Assembly: GCA_964637185.1 (NCBI GenBank)
Contig: CAZWVB010000001.1
Span: 124,001 to 188,000 of the forward strand
Direction of reading: 5' to 3'
Length of the DNA: 64,000 nt
Source: CAZSVP01 sp964637185
Lineage (GTDB): Bacteria; Patescibacteriota; Saccharimonadia; CAILAD01; BJGX01
Both the position numbers and the translations under genes were made by a program. Within the stretch, counting starts at the first letter, position 1. Every line of letters starts with the position of its first letter. The notes beneath the pieces are model-generated. The model ran no database searches and was not told the DNA's origin. It saw nothing but the letters and a program-made list of their open reading frames with translations. Shown here in pieces: positions 51,572-60,344 of this stretch.

Positions 51572-51758
51572 ATTACGCAAACAATCCAATACTGCGCTGA
51601 CCAAATTGCTTGGCGAGAAACGGGCTGATTTGGCCGAACAAGTTGTCCAGCTCCATAGCAAGGAAGTCAAGAACGTGCGTGCAATTCGCAGTCTCAAAAA
51701 AGATATCGCCAGAATACTGACTATCATGGCTGAACAGGCCCAAGGAGATCAATCATGA
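51558..51758 (+). CDS. rpmC: 50S ribosomal protein uL29
   Basis: 66 aa, helical hairpin (NELRKQSNTALTKLLGEKRAD). GGGAG lies 6-10 nt before the ATG inside rplP. Overlaps rpsQ by 4 bases. Confidence 0.92.
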   Translation: MKANELRKQSNTALTKLLGEKRADLAEQVVQLHSKEVKNVRAIRSLKKDIARILTIMAEQAQGDQS

Positions 51759-52006
51759 ATCGAATACTTACAGGTACCGTAGTATCGGATAAGATGGAAA
51801 AAACAGTGATTGTCGCTGTGGCTCGTGACAAACGTCATCCGCTGTACAACAAGCGATATATTGTCACCAAGCGATTTGCCGCTGACAATAGTCAAGTAGC
51901 TTGCCAGGCTGGTGATGTTGTCGAGATCACCGAGACACGGCCGATCAGTAAGACCAAGAAGTTTGCTGTGACCAAAGTAGTCACCAAGCGAGAGGATGCC
52001 AAATGA
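51755..52006 (+). CDS. rpsQ: 30S ribosomal protein uS17
   Basis: 83 aa. LTGTVVSDKMEKTVIVAV start and HPLYNKRYIVTKRF are typical. Overlaps rplN by 4 bases. Confidence 0.95.
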   Translation: MNRILTGTVVSDKMEKTVIVAVARDKRHPLYNKRYIVTKRFAADNSQVACQAGDVVEITETRPISKTKKFAVTKVVTKREDAK

Positions 52007-52371
52007 TTCAGGCCCAGACATTGCTAAAAGTAGCCGACAATACAGGCGCCAAGCAGCTCATGACTATCAAGGTGCTAGGTGGTAGTAAGCGTCGCTATGC
52101 TCGAGTCGGTGATGTGGTAACTGCAAGTGTCCGCATCGCTACACCCAACGGCACCGTCAAGAAAAAAGAAGTGGTCCGAGCCGTGATAGTACGCAGTGTT
52201 GCATCCAACCAGCGTGCCGATGGCAGCGCTATATGTTTTGATGAAAACGCTGCCGTGATAGTTGATAAGGCTGACCTGCCTCGCGGTACACGCATCTTCG
52301 GGCCAATTGCCCGGGAGCTACGCGAGCGCGGTTATTCCAAGATCGTTTCATTGGCACCGGAGGTACTGTGA
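52003..52371 (+). CDS. rplN: 50S ribosomal protein uL14
   Basis: 122 aa. Starts MIQAQTLLKVADNTGAK and carries the family signature region VVRAVIVRSVA and RGTRIFGPIARELRERGY. GGCC/GAGG region in rpsQ precedes it; coupled by ATGA overlap. Confidence 0.96.
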   Translation: MIQAQTLLKVADNTGAKQLMTIKVLGGSKRRYARVGDVVTASVRIATPNGTVKKKEVVRAVIVRSVASNQRADGSAICFDENAAVIVDKADLPRGTRIFGPIARELRERGYSKIVSLAPEVL

Positions 52372-52733
52372 TGAAGATTGTCAAAGGCGACAAAGTCATG
52401 GTAATAGCCGGCCGCAACCGTGGCGTCCAAGGCTCTGTGTTGGCCGTGTTGCCCAAGAAAAACCAAGTGGTAGTCGAGGGTGTCAATGTGGCCAAACGTC
52501 ATACCAAGCCATCGGCTAGCAATCCCAAAGGTGGTATTTTGGAGTTGACCCGACCAATCGATGTGAGCAAGGTTATGGCGATTGATCCCAAATCAGGCAA
52601 GCCAGCCCGCATTGGCTACAAAATATCAGCCAACGGCAAGAAAGAGCGCATCTACCGAGTGAGTAGCTTTAGCAATCCCAAGGCCAAGAAGCCCGCTGCC
52701 AAAACCAGCAAAACCACAAAGGATAAATCATGA
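52371..52733 (+). CDS. rplX: 50S ribosomal protein uL24 with basic tail
   Basis: 120 aa from ATG 52371 (TGATG overlap with rplN; CGGAGG 7 nt upstream). KOW motif at KGDKVMVIAGRNRGVQGSVL. The C-terminal ~25 residues are an added Lys/Ala/Thr tail (KAKKPAAKTSKTTKDKS), in line with tails on L19 and L17 here. Confidence 0.94.
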   Translation: MKIVKGDKVMVIAGRNRGVQGSVLAVLPKKNQVVVEGVNVAKRHTKPSASNPKGGILELTRPIDVSKVMAIDPKSGKPARIGYKISANGKKERIYRVSSFSNPKAKKPAAKTSKTTKDKS

Positions 52734-53278
52734 ATCGTTTGCAGGAAAAATACACCAGTCAAATACGACCCGAGCTCGGCAAAGAGCTGGCTATCAACAA
52801 TAGCTTGGCAGTGCCGCGTTTGGAGAAGATTGTTATCAACGCCGGTGTCGGACGAGCTGTTATGGATAGTAAGCACATCGACCCTGTAGTAGAAGTGATC
52901 ACAGCTATAGCTGGCCAAAAACCAGTAGTGACCCGCTCCAAAAAGAGCATCGCTACCTTCAAACTGCGTGACAATATGCCGATTGGCGTGATGGTGACAT
53001 TGCGTGGTGAGCGTATGTATACATTTTTGGACTTGCTCAATTCAGTAGTGCTACCACGATTGCGTGACTTCCGCGGTCTGAGCAATATGAGCTTTGACAA
53101 ATCTGGCAACTACAACATTGGCATTGCTGACCACACAGTATTTCCGCAAGCTGCCTCGATCGAAGTCGGTCAGCCGGTGGGCGTACAGATCACATTGGTA
53201 ACCAAAACACCTAACGTGGAGGCGGCCAAAGCACTTTTGCTGGGCTTAGGCGTACCACTAGCAAAGGAGGCCAAGTAA
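52730..53278 (+). CDS. rplE: 50S ribosomal protein uL5
   Basis: 182 aa. NVMAVPRLEKIVINAGVG-type segment (here SLAVPRLEKIVINAGVG) and GQKPVVTRSKKSIATFKLR; binds 5S rRNA. Coupled at both ends (4-base and 1-base overlaps). Confidence 0.96.
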   Translation: MNRLQEKYTSQIRPELGKELAINNSLAVPRLEKIVINAGVGRAVMDSKHIDPVVEVITAIAGQKPVVTRSKKSIATFKLRDNMPIGVMVTLRGERMYTFLDLLNSVVLPRLRDFRGLSNMSFDKSGNYNIGIADHTVFPQAASIEVGQPVGVQITLVTKTPNVEAAKALLLGLGVPLAKEAK

Positions 53279-53547
53279 TGGCACGTAAAGCATTGATACA
53301 GCGCGAAATTAAGCGTCAGAAGCTGGCCGAGCGCTATGCCAAAAAGCATGCTGAGCTCAAAGCGGCTGGTGATTTAGAAGGCTTGAGCAAATTGCCACGC
53401 AATGCCAACCCTGTGCGCCAGCATAATCGTTGCGCTATCACTGGACGGTCCAAAGGCTATTTACGCAACTTTGGTCTGAGCCGTATTACCTTCCGTGAGC
53501 AAGCCAGCAACGGCAAGATCCCAGGAATAACCAAATCGAGCTGGTAG
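53278..53547 (+). CDS. rpsN: 30S ribosomal protein uS14 (zinc-free type)
   Basis: 89 aa, the long form lacking the CxxC zinc ligands of the short type. Conserved RCAITGRSKGYLRNFGLSR. AAGGAGG precedes ATG 53278. Confidence 0.95.
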   Translation: MARKALIQREIKRQKLAERYAKKHAELKAAGDLEGLSKLPRNANPVRQHNRCAITGRSKGYLRNFGLSRITFREQASNGKIPGITKSSW

Positions 53548-53557
53548 GAGAACAAGT

Positions 53558-53953
53558 ATGATTACAACCGATCCAATTGCAGACATGTTGACCCGCATCC
53601 GCAACGCCCAGATGAGCCGCCGCGATGTGGTGAGGCTGCCGCATTCCAAGCTCAAACAGGCTATTGCCGAGATACTCAAGACCCAAGGCTATATCGACAG
53701 CTATAGCGTTGATAATTCCACGGCCGTGGCTCAGCTAGAGCTGCAGCTCACCGGGCCAGCTCAAAGCAAGAGTATTACCAAGTTGATCCGTGTCAGCAAG
53801 CCGGGCCGACGCATGTATGCCAAAGTCGATGAGATTCCCAAAGTCCTCAACGGTCGCGGTACGATGATTGTTTCGACTTCTGCAGGACTGATGACAGGCA
53901 GCGAGGCTCGCAGCAAGCGTCTGGGTGGCGAATTAATTTGTAAGGTGTGGTAG
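53558..53953 (+). CDS. rpsH: 30S ribosomal protein uS8
   Basis: 131 aa. TDPIADMLTRIRNAQ start and the GTMIVSTSAGLMT segment (family STSxGxM). AGGAG precedes the ATG. In E. coli it regulates the spc operon. Confidence 0.96.
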   Translation: MITTDPIADMLTRIRNAQMSRRDVVRLPHSKLKQAIAEILKTQGYIDSYSVDNSTAVAQLELQLTGPAQSKSITKLIRVSKPGRRMYAKVDEIPKVLNGRGTMIVSTSAGLMTGSEARSKRLGGELICKVW

Positions 53954-53963
53954 GAGTGCTACG

Positions 53964-54515
53964 ATGAGTCGAATTGGCAAACTTCCAGTTACAATTACCC
54001 AGGGCGTCGAGCTGAGCGTCAGTGGCAACATTATCTCGGCCAAAGGTCCAAAAGGCGAGCTAACAGCTCAGCTACTGCCAGGCTTTGAGATTGAGATAGC
54101 TGACGACAAAGCAACTATTGTTAAAAAGGCCGACACACGTTTGGCTCAACAGCAGTACGGCCTGATGCGTACTTTGGTTTTCAACCTAGTGGCCGGAGTA
54201 AGTGAAGGCTTCCAAAAACAGCTAGAGATAGACGGTGTGGGCTATCGCGTTGCGCTCAAGGGCAATTCGCTAGAGCTTAATCTAGGCTATTCTCACCCCA
54301 TCAACTACACTCCACCAGCTGGTGTCGAGCTCAAAGTCGAGCAAAATGTCATCACGGTCAGTGGTGCAGACAAACAGTTGGTTGGCGAAGTAGCTGCCAA
54401 CATACGCGAATTTCGCAAGCCCGAGCCGTATAAGGGCAAAGGTATCCATTACATGGGCGAGACTATCCGCCGCAAGGCTGGTAAAGCTGCTGCCAAGGCA
54501 GGAGCTGAGGGCTAA
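53964..54515 (+). CDS. rplF: 50S ribosomal protein uL6
   Basis: 183 aa. MSRIGKLPVTI start and C-terminal PEPYKGKGIHYMGETIRRKAGK. Contacts the sarcin-ricin loop and the GTPase-center region. Usual length. Confidence 0.96.
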   Translation: MSRIGKLPVTITQGVELSVSGNIISAKGPKGELTAQLLPGFEIEIADDKATIVKKADTRLAQQQYGLMRTLVFNLVAGVSEGFQKQLEIDGVGYRVALKGNSLELNLGYSHPINYTPPAGVELKVEQNVITVSGADKQLVGEVAANIREFRKPEPYKGKGIHYMGETIRRKAGKAAAKAGAEG

Positions 54516-54523
54516 GGAGATAT

Positions 54524-54880
54524 ATGAAACAAGCTACCATCAACCACCAACGCAAACAAATCCGTCGACGTATCCGTGCTAAGATAGCCGGTAATGCCGC
54601 ACGACCACGTTTGCACGTATCAATTTCACATCTAGCCGTGTCGGCTCAGATCATCAATGATGATGCTGCGACGACTTTGTGTGCAGTTAGTAGCCGTCAG
54701 GGCGGCGACAAGGCCGGCAAGACCTTGACCGAGCAGGCCACATGGGTGGGTAAGACTATCGCCGAAGCTGCTTTAAAACAGAAGATAACCACAGTCGTGT
54801 TTGATCGCGGTATCCATCGCTATCATGGTCGCGTCAAGGCACTAGGTGATGCTGCCCGCGAAGCTGGACTAAAGATATAG
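54524..54880 (+). CDS. rplR: 50S ribosomal protein uL18
   Basis: 118 aa. RPRLHVSISHLAVSAQIINDD and FDRGIHRYHGRVKALGDAAREAGL are typical; binds 5S rRNA. AAGGAG precedes the ATG. Confidence 0.95.
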   Translation: MKQATINHQRKQIRRRIRAKIAGNAARPRLHVSISHLAVSAQIINDDAATTLCAVSSRQGGDKAGKTLTEQATWVGKTIAEAALKQKITTVVFDRGIHRYHGRVKALGDAAREAGLKI

Positions 54881-54892
54881 CAAAGGACAATT

Positions 54893-55402
54893 ATGAATCC
54901 ACGCAACAATCCTCACAACAATCAAGAACCAAAAGAATTTGAAGAAAAAATCCTAGCTTTGGATAGGGTAGCTCGTGTAGTAGCTGGTGGTAGACGATTT
55001 CGCTTTCGTGCTACCGTAGTTATCGGTGATGGCAAAGGTCGGGTTGGAGTGGGTGTTGGCAAAGGTACTGATGCGCCTGGCTCAATCGTCAAGGCCGTGG
55101 CTCGTGCCAAAAAAGCCATGATCACCGTGCCTACCAAAGGCACAACTATTGCTCATGAAGTGCAGGTCAGCTACGGCGGGGCCACAGTGCTGCTCAAGCC
55201 AGCTAGTGAGGGTACTGGTGTAATAGCAGGTGGTGCCGTACGTGCCGTGATTGAAGCAGTTGGCATCAAAGACCTACTGGCCAAATCGCTTGGCTCTACC
55301 AACAAGATCAACAATGCCTATGCCACGATTGAGGCTTTGCAGCAGCTACAAACTGACGGCGATGATAAAGCCGACTCTACCAAATCGGAGAAGAAATCAT
55401 GA
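54893..55402 (+). CDS. rpsE: 30S ribosomal protein uS5
   Basis: 169 aa. ALDRVARVVAGGRRFRFRA and GKGRVGVGVGKGTDAP are typical. It is followed directly (4-base overlap) by rplO: the rpmD gene for uL30, which lies here in most bacteria, is missing. Confidence 0.96.
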   Translation: MNPRNNPHNNQEPKEFEEKILALDRVARVVAGGRRFRFRATVVIGDGKGRVGVGVGKGTDAPGSIVKAVARAKKAMITVPTKGTTIAHEVQVSYGGATVLLKPASEGTGVIAGGAVRAVIEAVGIKDLLAKSLGSTNKINNAYATIEALQQLQTDGDDKADSTKSEKKS

Positions 55403-55887
55403 AAATACACGAGCTAGCGACTACTAGCAAGCCTACCCGTAAGCGAGTCGGGCGTGGTATATCGGCTGGTGGTGGAAAGACCGCCGGGCGTGGTACCAAG
55501 GGCCAGAATTCCCGCACAGGTGGCGGCGTAATACTAGGTTTTGAAGGTGGACAGACTAAATTGTCACGACGCTTGCCCAAAAAACGTGGCTTTACTGCTT
55601 TGGCTAAGCCAACAGTAGAAGTAGTCAACGTGGGTGATCTTGAGGTACTCAAGAAAGCTACTATTGATGCCAAGGTTTTGGCAGATGCCGGCTTGGTTAG
55701 TAGTGAGAAGAGCAGTATTAAGCTGCTAGGCGATGGTGATCTCCAGGCCAAGCTAAGCATTCAAGTCACAGCTGCCTCCAAATCAGCCATAGCCAAAGTT
55801 GAAGCTGCAGGCGGAAGTGTTAAAATTACTACTACTGAGGCTGCTACCAAGCCAAAAACGGACAAAACTAAGCCAAGCCAAACCTAA
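55399..55887 (+). CDS. rplO: 50S ribosomal protein uL15
   Basis: 162 aa. KRVGRGISAGGGKTAGRGTKGQ start region and a Lys/Thr-rich tail (KPKTDKTKPSQT). Overlaps rpsE by 4 bases, with no room for rpmD. Confidence 0.95.
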   Translation: MKIHELATTSKPTRKRVGRGISAGGGKTAGRGTKGQNSRTGGGVILGFEGGQTKLSRRLPKKRGFTALAKPTVEVVNVGDLEVLKKATIDAKVLADAGLVSSEKSSIKLLGDGDLQAKLSIQVTAASKSAIAKVEAAGGSVKITTTEAATKPKTDKTKPSQT

Positions 55888-55895
55888 GGAGGGTC

Positions 55896-57215
55896 ATGAA
55901 TACGGCGCTGTTACGGCAATTGTATACCAACCGAGACCTGCGCAAACGAGTATTGATAGTACTGGGTATTTTGGCTGTCTATGCTGCGCTTACAAATGTG
56001 CCGGTACCGGTGCCAGATACTGCCAAGTTGCAAAACTTCCTATTACGGATGTTCCAATCTAGCCCACTCCTAGGCTTCGCCAATCTTTTTACTGGCGGGG
56101 CGATGAGTAGGTTTTCAATTATTCTGATGGGCTTGGGGCCGTACATCAACGCCTCCATTATTATTCAGCTGCTTACCCAGGTTGTACCACAGCTCAACGA
56201 ACTTCAGAAGGAAGGTGAATCTGGACGTGCCAAGATAAATCACTACACAAGGCTGCTAACTGTACCATTGGCTATTATCCAATCTATCGCCATGATTACT
56301 TTTGTCCGCACTCTTTCTGTTCAAGTAGGCGGTGTTGACGTGGTCGGTAGCCCTACTATCGCACAATGGGTGTTGATGGTATCTAGTATCACGGCCGGCA
56401 GCTTACTACTGACTTGGCTGGGCGAGCTTATTACCGAGTATGGCATAGGCAATGGGATATCATTGATTATTATGGCTGGTATTGTGGCCAACCTGCCTGG
56501 TATGGTGTTACAACAGTTTAGCTTGGCCCAAGCTGATAGCACCAAACTCATCACACTGATCGGGCTTGGAGTAGTGGCATTTCTGGCCATTATCTTCGTG
56601 GTCTATCTCAATGAGGGCCAGCGCAATATCCCCATATCTTATGCGCGTCGTACCAGTCTGATAGGCAGCAGTAGCGGCGTAGATACACATTTGCCGTTGC
56701 GGGTGATATCTGCTGGCGTTGTACCAATTATATTCGCCTTGGCCTTCTTGAGCGTGCCGGCTTTTTTGGGGCAACTATTTAGCCATGCTAGCACGCCGTG
56801 GGTGGCCAATGCGGCCGCTACACTGAGCCGATGGTTCCAGCCCACCAACACCATCTATGCCGTTACTTATTTCCTGCTAGTGTTTAGTTTTACATATTTC
56901 TATACCAGTATCATCTTCCGGCCGTCTGAAATAGCCGAGAACCTACAGAAACAAGGTGGTTTTATACCTGGCGTACGACCAGGCAACGAAACTGCTAAAT
57001 ATCTTAAGACTATTATCAACCGTATCACACTGGTGGGGGCTCTGAGTCTTGGTGTTTTGGCGCTATTCCCATTTATACTGCAGCGGTTTTTCCAGAATTC
57101 AAGTGCTCTGGTGAGTATAGGCGGTACTGGTCTACTGATTATTGTGGCTGTAGTGATTGAGACTATGAAGCAAGTGGAAGCCAAAGCTTTGATGGCTAGT
57201 TATGAGAAATACTAG
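55896..57215 (+). CDS. secY: Protein translocase subunit SecY
   Basis: Central channel of the Sec translocon, ten membrane helices, 439 aa. Plug/helix 2 region GGAMSRFSIILMGLGPYINASIIIQLL (pieces SRFSIILMGLGPYI and NASIIIQLL) and the cytosolic loop ERNIPISYARR-like (QRNIPISYARR). AGGAGGGTC precedes ATG. It is followed by a NIPSNAP-like gene where adk and map are usual. Confidence 0.97.
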   Translation: MNTALLRQLYTNRDLRKRVLIVLGILAVYAALTNVPVPVPDTAKLQNFLLRMFQSSPLLGFANLFTGGAMSRFSIILMGLGPYINASIIIQLLTQVVPQLNELQKEGESGRAKINHYTRLLTVPLAIIQSIAMITFVRTLSVQVGGVDVVGSPTIAQWVLMVSSITAGSLLLTWLGELITEYGIGNGISLIIMAGIVANLPGMVLQQFSLAQADSTKLITLIGLGVVAFLAIIFVVYLNEGQRNIPISYARRTSLIGSSSGVDTHLPLRVISAGVVPIIFALAFLSVPAFLGQLFSHASTPWVANAAATLSRWFQPTNTIYAVTYFLLVFSFTYFYTSIIFRPSEIAENLQKQGGFIPGVRPGNETAKYLKTIINRITLVGALSLGVLALFPFILQRFFQNSSALVSIGGTGLLIIVAVVIETMKQVEAKALMASYEKY

Positions 57216-57541
57216 TGATTTACGAACTTCGAACTTACGAAACCTTCAACCATAACAAAAAGGCTTTTCATGACCGTTTTGAAGAGCACGCCATGCGAAT
57301 CATGAAAAAATATGGTTTTGAAATAGTTGGCTGCTGGGATGAGGAAATTGGCGAAATGCAAAATTTCAGCTATATTCTTGCTTGGAAAGACTTGAATACC
57401 CGTCAAGCAGCTTGGAGTAATTTTAATTCTGATGAAGAATGGTCAAATATAAAACTAGAATCCTTCAAGAAACACGGCCAATTGGTATTTAAAACACACA
57501 ATAAAATACTAAAACCTACAAAATATTCACCATTGCAATAA
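57215..57541 (+). CDS. NIPSNAP-like dimeric alpha/beta barrel protein
   Basis: 108 aa, starting at GTG 57215, which overlaps the secY TAG by one base. MIYELRTYE at the N-terminus and FEEHAMRIMKKYGFEIVGCWDEE are typical of NIPSNAP/ferredoxin-like dimeric barrels, often with unknown substrate. AT-rich with different codon use from the ribosomal genes around it; looks like an insertion at the adk-map position. No own promoter seen; coupled to secY. Confidence 0.75.
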   Translation: MIYELRTYETFNHNKKAFHDRFEEHAMRIMKKYGFEIVGCWDEEIGEMQNFSYILAWKDLNTRQAAWSNFNSDEEWSNIKLESFKKHGQLVFKTHNKILKPTKYSPLQ

Positions 57542-57556
57542 TATTTAACAAAACTC

Positions 57557-57585
57557 TTTACAGATTAGACCAGATGGGGTATAAT
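57557..57585 (+). promoter_or_regulatory. Internal promoter for infA and the alpha operon
   Basis: TTTACA (57557-57562), 17-nt spacer, TATAAT (57580-57585). Leader of about 17 nt before infA. Gives the infA-rpsI genes independent expression. Confidence 0.85.
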
Positions 57586-57608
57586 CTATCACTGTAACGT
57601 TAGTACTC

Positions 57609-57827
57609 ATGAGCAACAAAAAGGAATTACTAGAAGTAGAAGGTACCGTTTTGGAGGCCTTGCCCAATACGACTTTTCGGGTGCAACTCGAAAACGGTCA
57701 TGAGATACTAGCGCATGTGGCTGGCAAAATGCGCATGCACTATATCAAAATTTTGCCAGGTGATAAGGTAACGCTAGAGATGACGCCATATGATCTTAGC
57801 AAAGGCCGTATTACTTATCGTAAGTAA
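57609..57827 (+). CDS. infA: Translation initiation factor IF-1
   Basis: 72 aa, single OB fold. Standard VEGTVLEALPNTTFRVQLENGHEILAHVAGKMR core (pieces VEGTVLEALPNTTFRVQ and HVAGKMRMHYIKILPGD). Transcribed from its own promoter. Followed by rpmJ 12 bases later. Confidence 0.96.
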   Translation: MSNKKELLEVEGTVLEALPNTTFRVQLENGHEILAHVAGKMRMHYIKILPGDKVTLEMTPYDLSKGRITYRK

Positions 57828-57839
57828 GGGGATTGATCA

Positions 57840-57953
57840 ATGAAGGTTCGAGCCGGAGTCAAAAAAATGTGTGCCAAATGCAAGATAGTCCGCCGCCGCG
57901 GTCAGGTTGCTGTAATATGCGAAAATCCTAAGCACAAACAGAGGCAAGGATAA
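57840..57953 (+). CDS. rpmJ: 50S ribosomal protein bL36
   Basis: 37 aa, too short for usual ORF thresholds. Reads MKVRAGVKKMCAKCKIVRRR and ends KHKQRQG, with zinc ligands CAKC, a later Cys and a His (the C+ form). Located between infA and rpsM as expected. Confidence 0.95.
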   Translation: MKVRAGVKKMCAKCKIVRRRGQVAVICENPKHKQRQG

Positions 57954-57958
57954 TTGTT

Positions 57959-58345
57959 ATGGCCCGTATAGCTGGTACCACCATCCCTAATGAGAAGCGC
58001 GTCGAGATAGCTCTGACCTATATCTACGGTATTGGCTTGACTCGATCCCAACAGACTCTAAAAGCAGTCAACATTGATCCAAATACTCGAGTCAAGGATC
58101 TGGATGAGAGTCAGCTCGGCTCATTGCGTGAATATATTGACACCAACTTTGTGGTCGAGGCGGACCTCAACCGTGAAGTCAGTGGCAATATCAAACGACT
58201 CAAGGAGATTAAGGCCTACCGTGGTCTGCGTCATAGTGCCAAATTGCCGGTACGAGGCCAACGCACCAAGACCAATGCTCGTACCAAGCGCGGTAAACGT
58301 GTCACTGTCGGTAGCGGTCGGGCTAAGGCAGCGGCTAAGACTTAG
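57959..58345 (+). CDS. rpsM: 30S ribosomal protein uS13
   Basis: 128 aa. ARIAGTTIPNEKRVEIALTYIYGIG start and RGLRHSAKLPVRGQRTKTNARTRK-like C-terminus (RGQRTKTNARTKRGKR). Contacts P-site tRNA. Standard position. Confidence 0.96.
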   Translation: MARIAGTTIPNEKRVEIALTYIYGIGLTRSQQTLKAVNIDPNTRVKDLDESQLGSLREYIDTNFVVEADLNREVSGNIKRLKEIKAYRGLRHSAKLPVRGQRTKTNARTKRGKRVTVGSGRAKAAAKT

Positions 58346-58353
58346 GAATTATC

Positions 58354-58752
58354 ATGGCAGAATCAACTACTACTACCAAGAGCAAGCGACGCAAGCGCAA
58401 GATCAACCTGAGCAAAGGCCAGGTCCATGTGCAGTCGACATTTAACAACACTATCGTGAGTATCACTGACGAGCGTGGTGCAGTTGTAGCCTGGGCAAGC
58501 TCCGGATCGGCTGGTTTCAAAGGTGCCCGCAAATCGACCCCATATGCGGCTCAGATAGCATCCGAAAAAGTACTGAGTACTGCCAAAGATTTTGGGCTTA
58601 AGAAGGTCGATGTGATTGTCAAAGGCGTTGGTGGCGGACGCGAGTCTGCTATTCGCGCCCTTATGGCTGCTGGTATTGAGATAGGCTCGATTCGCGACAT
58701 GACTGGTTTGCCACACAATGGCTGCCGACCAAGAAAGCCGAGGAGAGTCTAA
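58354..58752 (+). CDS. rpsK: 30S ribosomal protein uS11
   Basis: 132 aa. VHVQSTFNNTIVSITDERG and the C-terminal signature DMTGLPHNGCRPRKPRRV. TAATG overlap with rpsD. Confidence 0.96.
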   Translation: MAESTTTTKSKRRKRKINLSKGQVHVQSTFNNTIVSITDERGAVVAWASSGSAGFKGARKSTPYAAQIASEKVLSTAKDFGLKKVDVIVKGVGGGRESAIRALMAAGIEIGSIRDMTGLPHNGCRPRKPRRV

Positions 58753-59363
58753 TGGCACGCTATACCGGACCAACTGCTAAGATATCACGCCGCGAAGGCA
58801 TCGCCCTGCACCCCAAGGCCGTCAAGGCGCTTACCAAACGTAACTTTGTACCTGGCTTGCACGGCCAAGCTAGACGACCCAAACCAAGTGATTACGCGGT
58901 GCAGCTGCGTGAAAAACAAAAGGTTAAACGTCTCTATGGAGTACTTGAAAAACAGTTTCGTCGCTACGTCGACGAAGCCGAGCGCCAAGAGGGTGTGAGT
59001 GGTGAGATACTACTGCAGCTACTGGAGCGTCGATTGGACAACACAGTGTATCGCATGGGCCTAGCTCAATCTCGTCAGGGGGCACGACAACTTGTCAGCC
59101 ATGCTCATATGACTCTCAATGGCAAACGTGTCGATATCCCCTCAATCATAGTCAAACCAGGCGATGTGATAGCGGTGCGAGAATCCAGCCAGAAAAAACC
59201 ATACTTCGCAGCCGTGTCAGAAGCTTTTGCAGCTACAACAGCGCCGAGCTGGTTGAAGATTGAACCTAAGAAGTATTCTGCTACAGTTACCAGCCTGCCG
59301 TTGCGCGAAGAAGTTACCGATCCGGTAGAAGAACAATTAATTATTGAGTTTTATTCACGCTAA
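58752..59363 (+). CDS. rpsD: 30S ribosomal protein uS4
   Basis: 203 aa. S4 RNA-binding domain at LERRLDNTVYRMGLA and SRQGARQLVSHAHMTLNGK; no zinc-binding cysteines at the N-terminus, so the C- form. GGAG at the end of rpsK precedes it. Autoregulator of the alpha operon in E. coli. Confidence 0.96.
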   Translation: MARYTGPTAKISRREGIALHPKAVKALTKRNFVPGLHGQARRPKPSDYAVQLREKQKVKRLYGVLEKQFRRYVDEAERQEGVSGEILLQLLERRLDNTVYRMGLAQSRQGARQLVSHAHMTLNGKRVDIPSIIVKPGDVIAVRESSQKKPYFAAVSEAFAATTAPSWLKIEPKKYSATVTSLPLREEVTDPVEEQLIIEFYSR

Positions 59364-59389
59364 TAAATAACTTATAAGGAGTAAATGCG

Positions 59390-60325
59390 GTGTTGTACGA
59401 TATCAACCTACCAGAACTAAAAGAAGACAAACAAGGCGACATGCGCTCGACTTTTACCGTCGAGCCGCTATACCCAGGCTATGGTATGACTCTTGGCAAC
59501 TCGATGCGTCGAGTGCTGCTAAGTAGCTTGGCTGGTAGCGCTATTGTGGCTGCTAAGATCGAGGGAGTTAGCCACGAGTTCTCAACCGTAGCTGGCGTGC
59601 GTGAAGACATGATTGAACTATTGCTCAATCTCAAACAAGTTCGATTTAATTATGCTGGTGAAGAACCTATCGTCGCGACACTAAAGAAGACCGGTGCGGG
59701 TGTGGTTACTGCTGGCGACATCACTTGTCCCGCTGGGCTCGAGGTAGTCAATAAAGATCTTGAAATCGCCAATCTAGATGGTGCTCGCAGCAAACTCGAG
59801 ATGGAACTTCGCATTGATCGCGGTCGTGGCTACGCACCAGTAGAATCTCGTGCTGGTGAGAAATTGCCAGTCGGTATGATCGCAGTAGATGCCATCTATA
59901 CTCCTATCCGTCGCGTTCGTTATCAGGTTGAAAACACTCGTGTTGGACAGAAGACCGATCTTGACAAGCTGCTGATTGAGGTTGAGACAGATGGTAGTAT
60001 CACACCGCGCGATGCCGTGATGCAGGCCGCCGAGATCCTAGTCGGGCATTTTCAAGTGATCGCAGGTCACGATGTCGTGTCGGTAGGCACCGGTGGTATT
60101 GTTACTGCAGCTGAGAAGCAAGAGGCTGATATGGCTAGCATTGGTGTTGATGAGGTCAACTTTAGCCCTCGTACCACCAACGCTCTGCTCAACAACGACA
60201 TTCGCACCATCAAAGAGTTGATGGAGCTGAGTAGCGCCGACCTCAAAGAACTCAAGGGCTTTGGTGCCAAGGCTCTCGAAGAAGTAATCGCCAAGATGGA
60301 AGAGCTTGGTATCAAGAAGGATTAG
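59390..60325 (+). CDS. rpoA: RNA polymerase alpha subunit
   Basis: 311 aa. GTG start at 59390 with AAGGAG 8 nt upstream. N-terminal dimerisation domain (VEPLYPGYGMTLGNSMRRVLLSSL in pieces: LYPGYGMTLGNSMRRVLL) and the C-terminal domain (~250-311, helix-hairpin-helix GFGAKALEEV) that binds UP elements and activators. Usual length. Confidence 0.97.
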   Translation: MLYDINLPELKEDKQGDMRSTFTVEPLYPGYGMTLGNSMRRVLLSSLAGSAIVAAKIEGVSHEFSTVAGVREDMIELLLNLKQVRFNYAGEEPIVATLKKTGAGVVTAGDITCPAGLEVVNKDLEIANLDGARSKLEMELRIDRGRGYAPVESRAGEKLPVGMIAVDAIYTPIRRVRYQVENTRVGQKTDLDKLLIEVETDGSITPRDAVMQAAEILVGHFQVIAGHDVVSVGTGGIVTAAEKQEADMASIGVDEVNFSPRTTNALLNNDIRTIKELMELSSADLKELKGFGAKALEEVIAKMEELGIKKD

Positions 60326-60344
60326 ATAGTAGAAGGATAAAACT

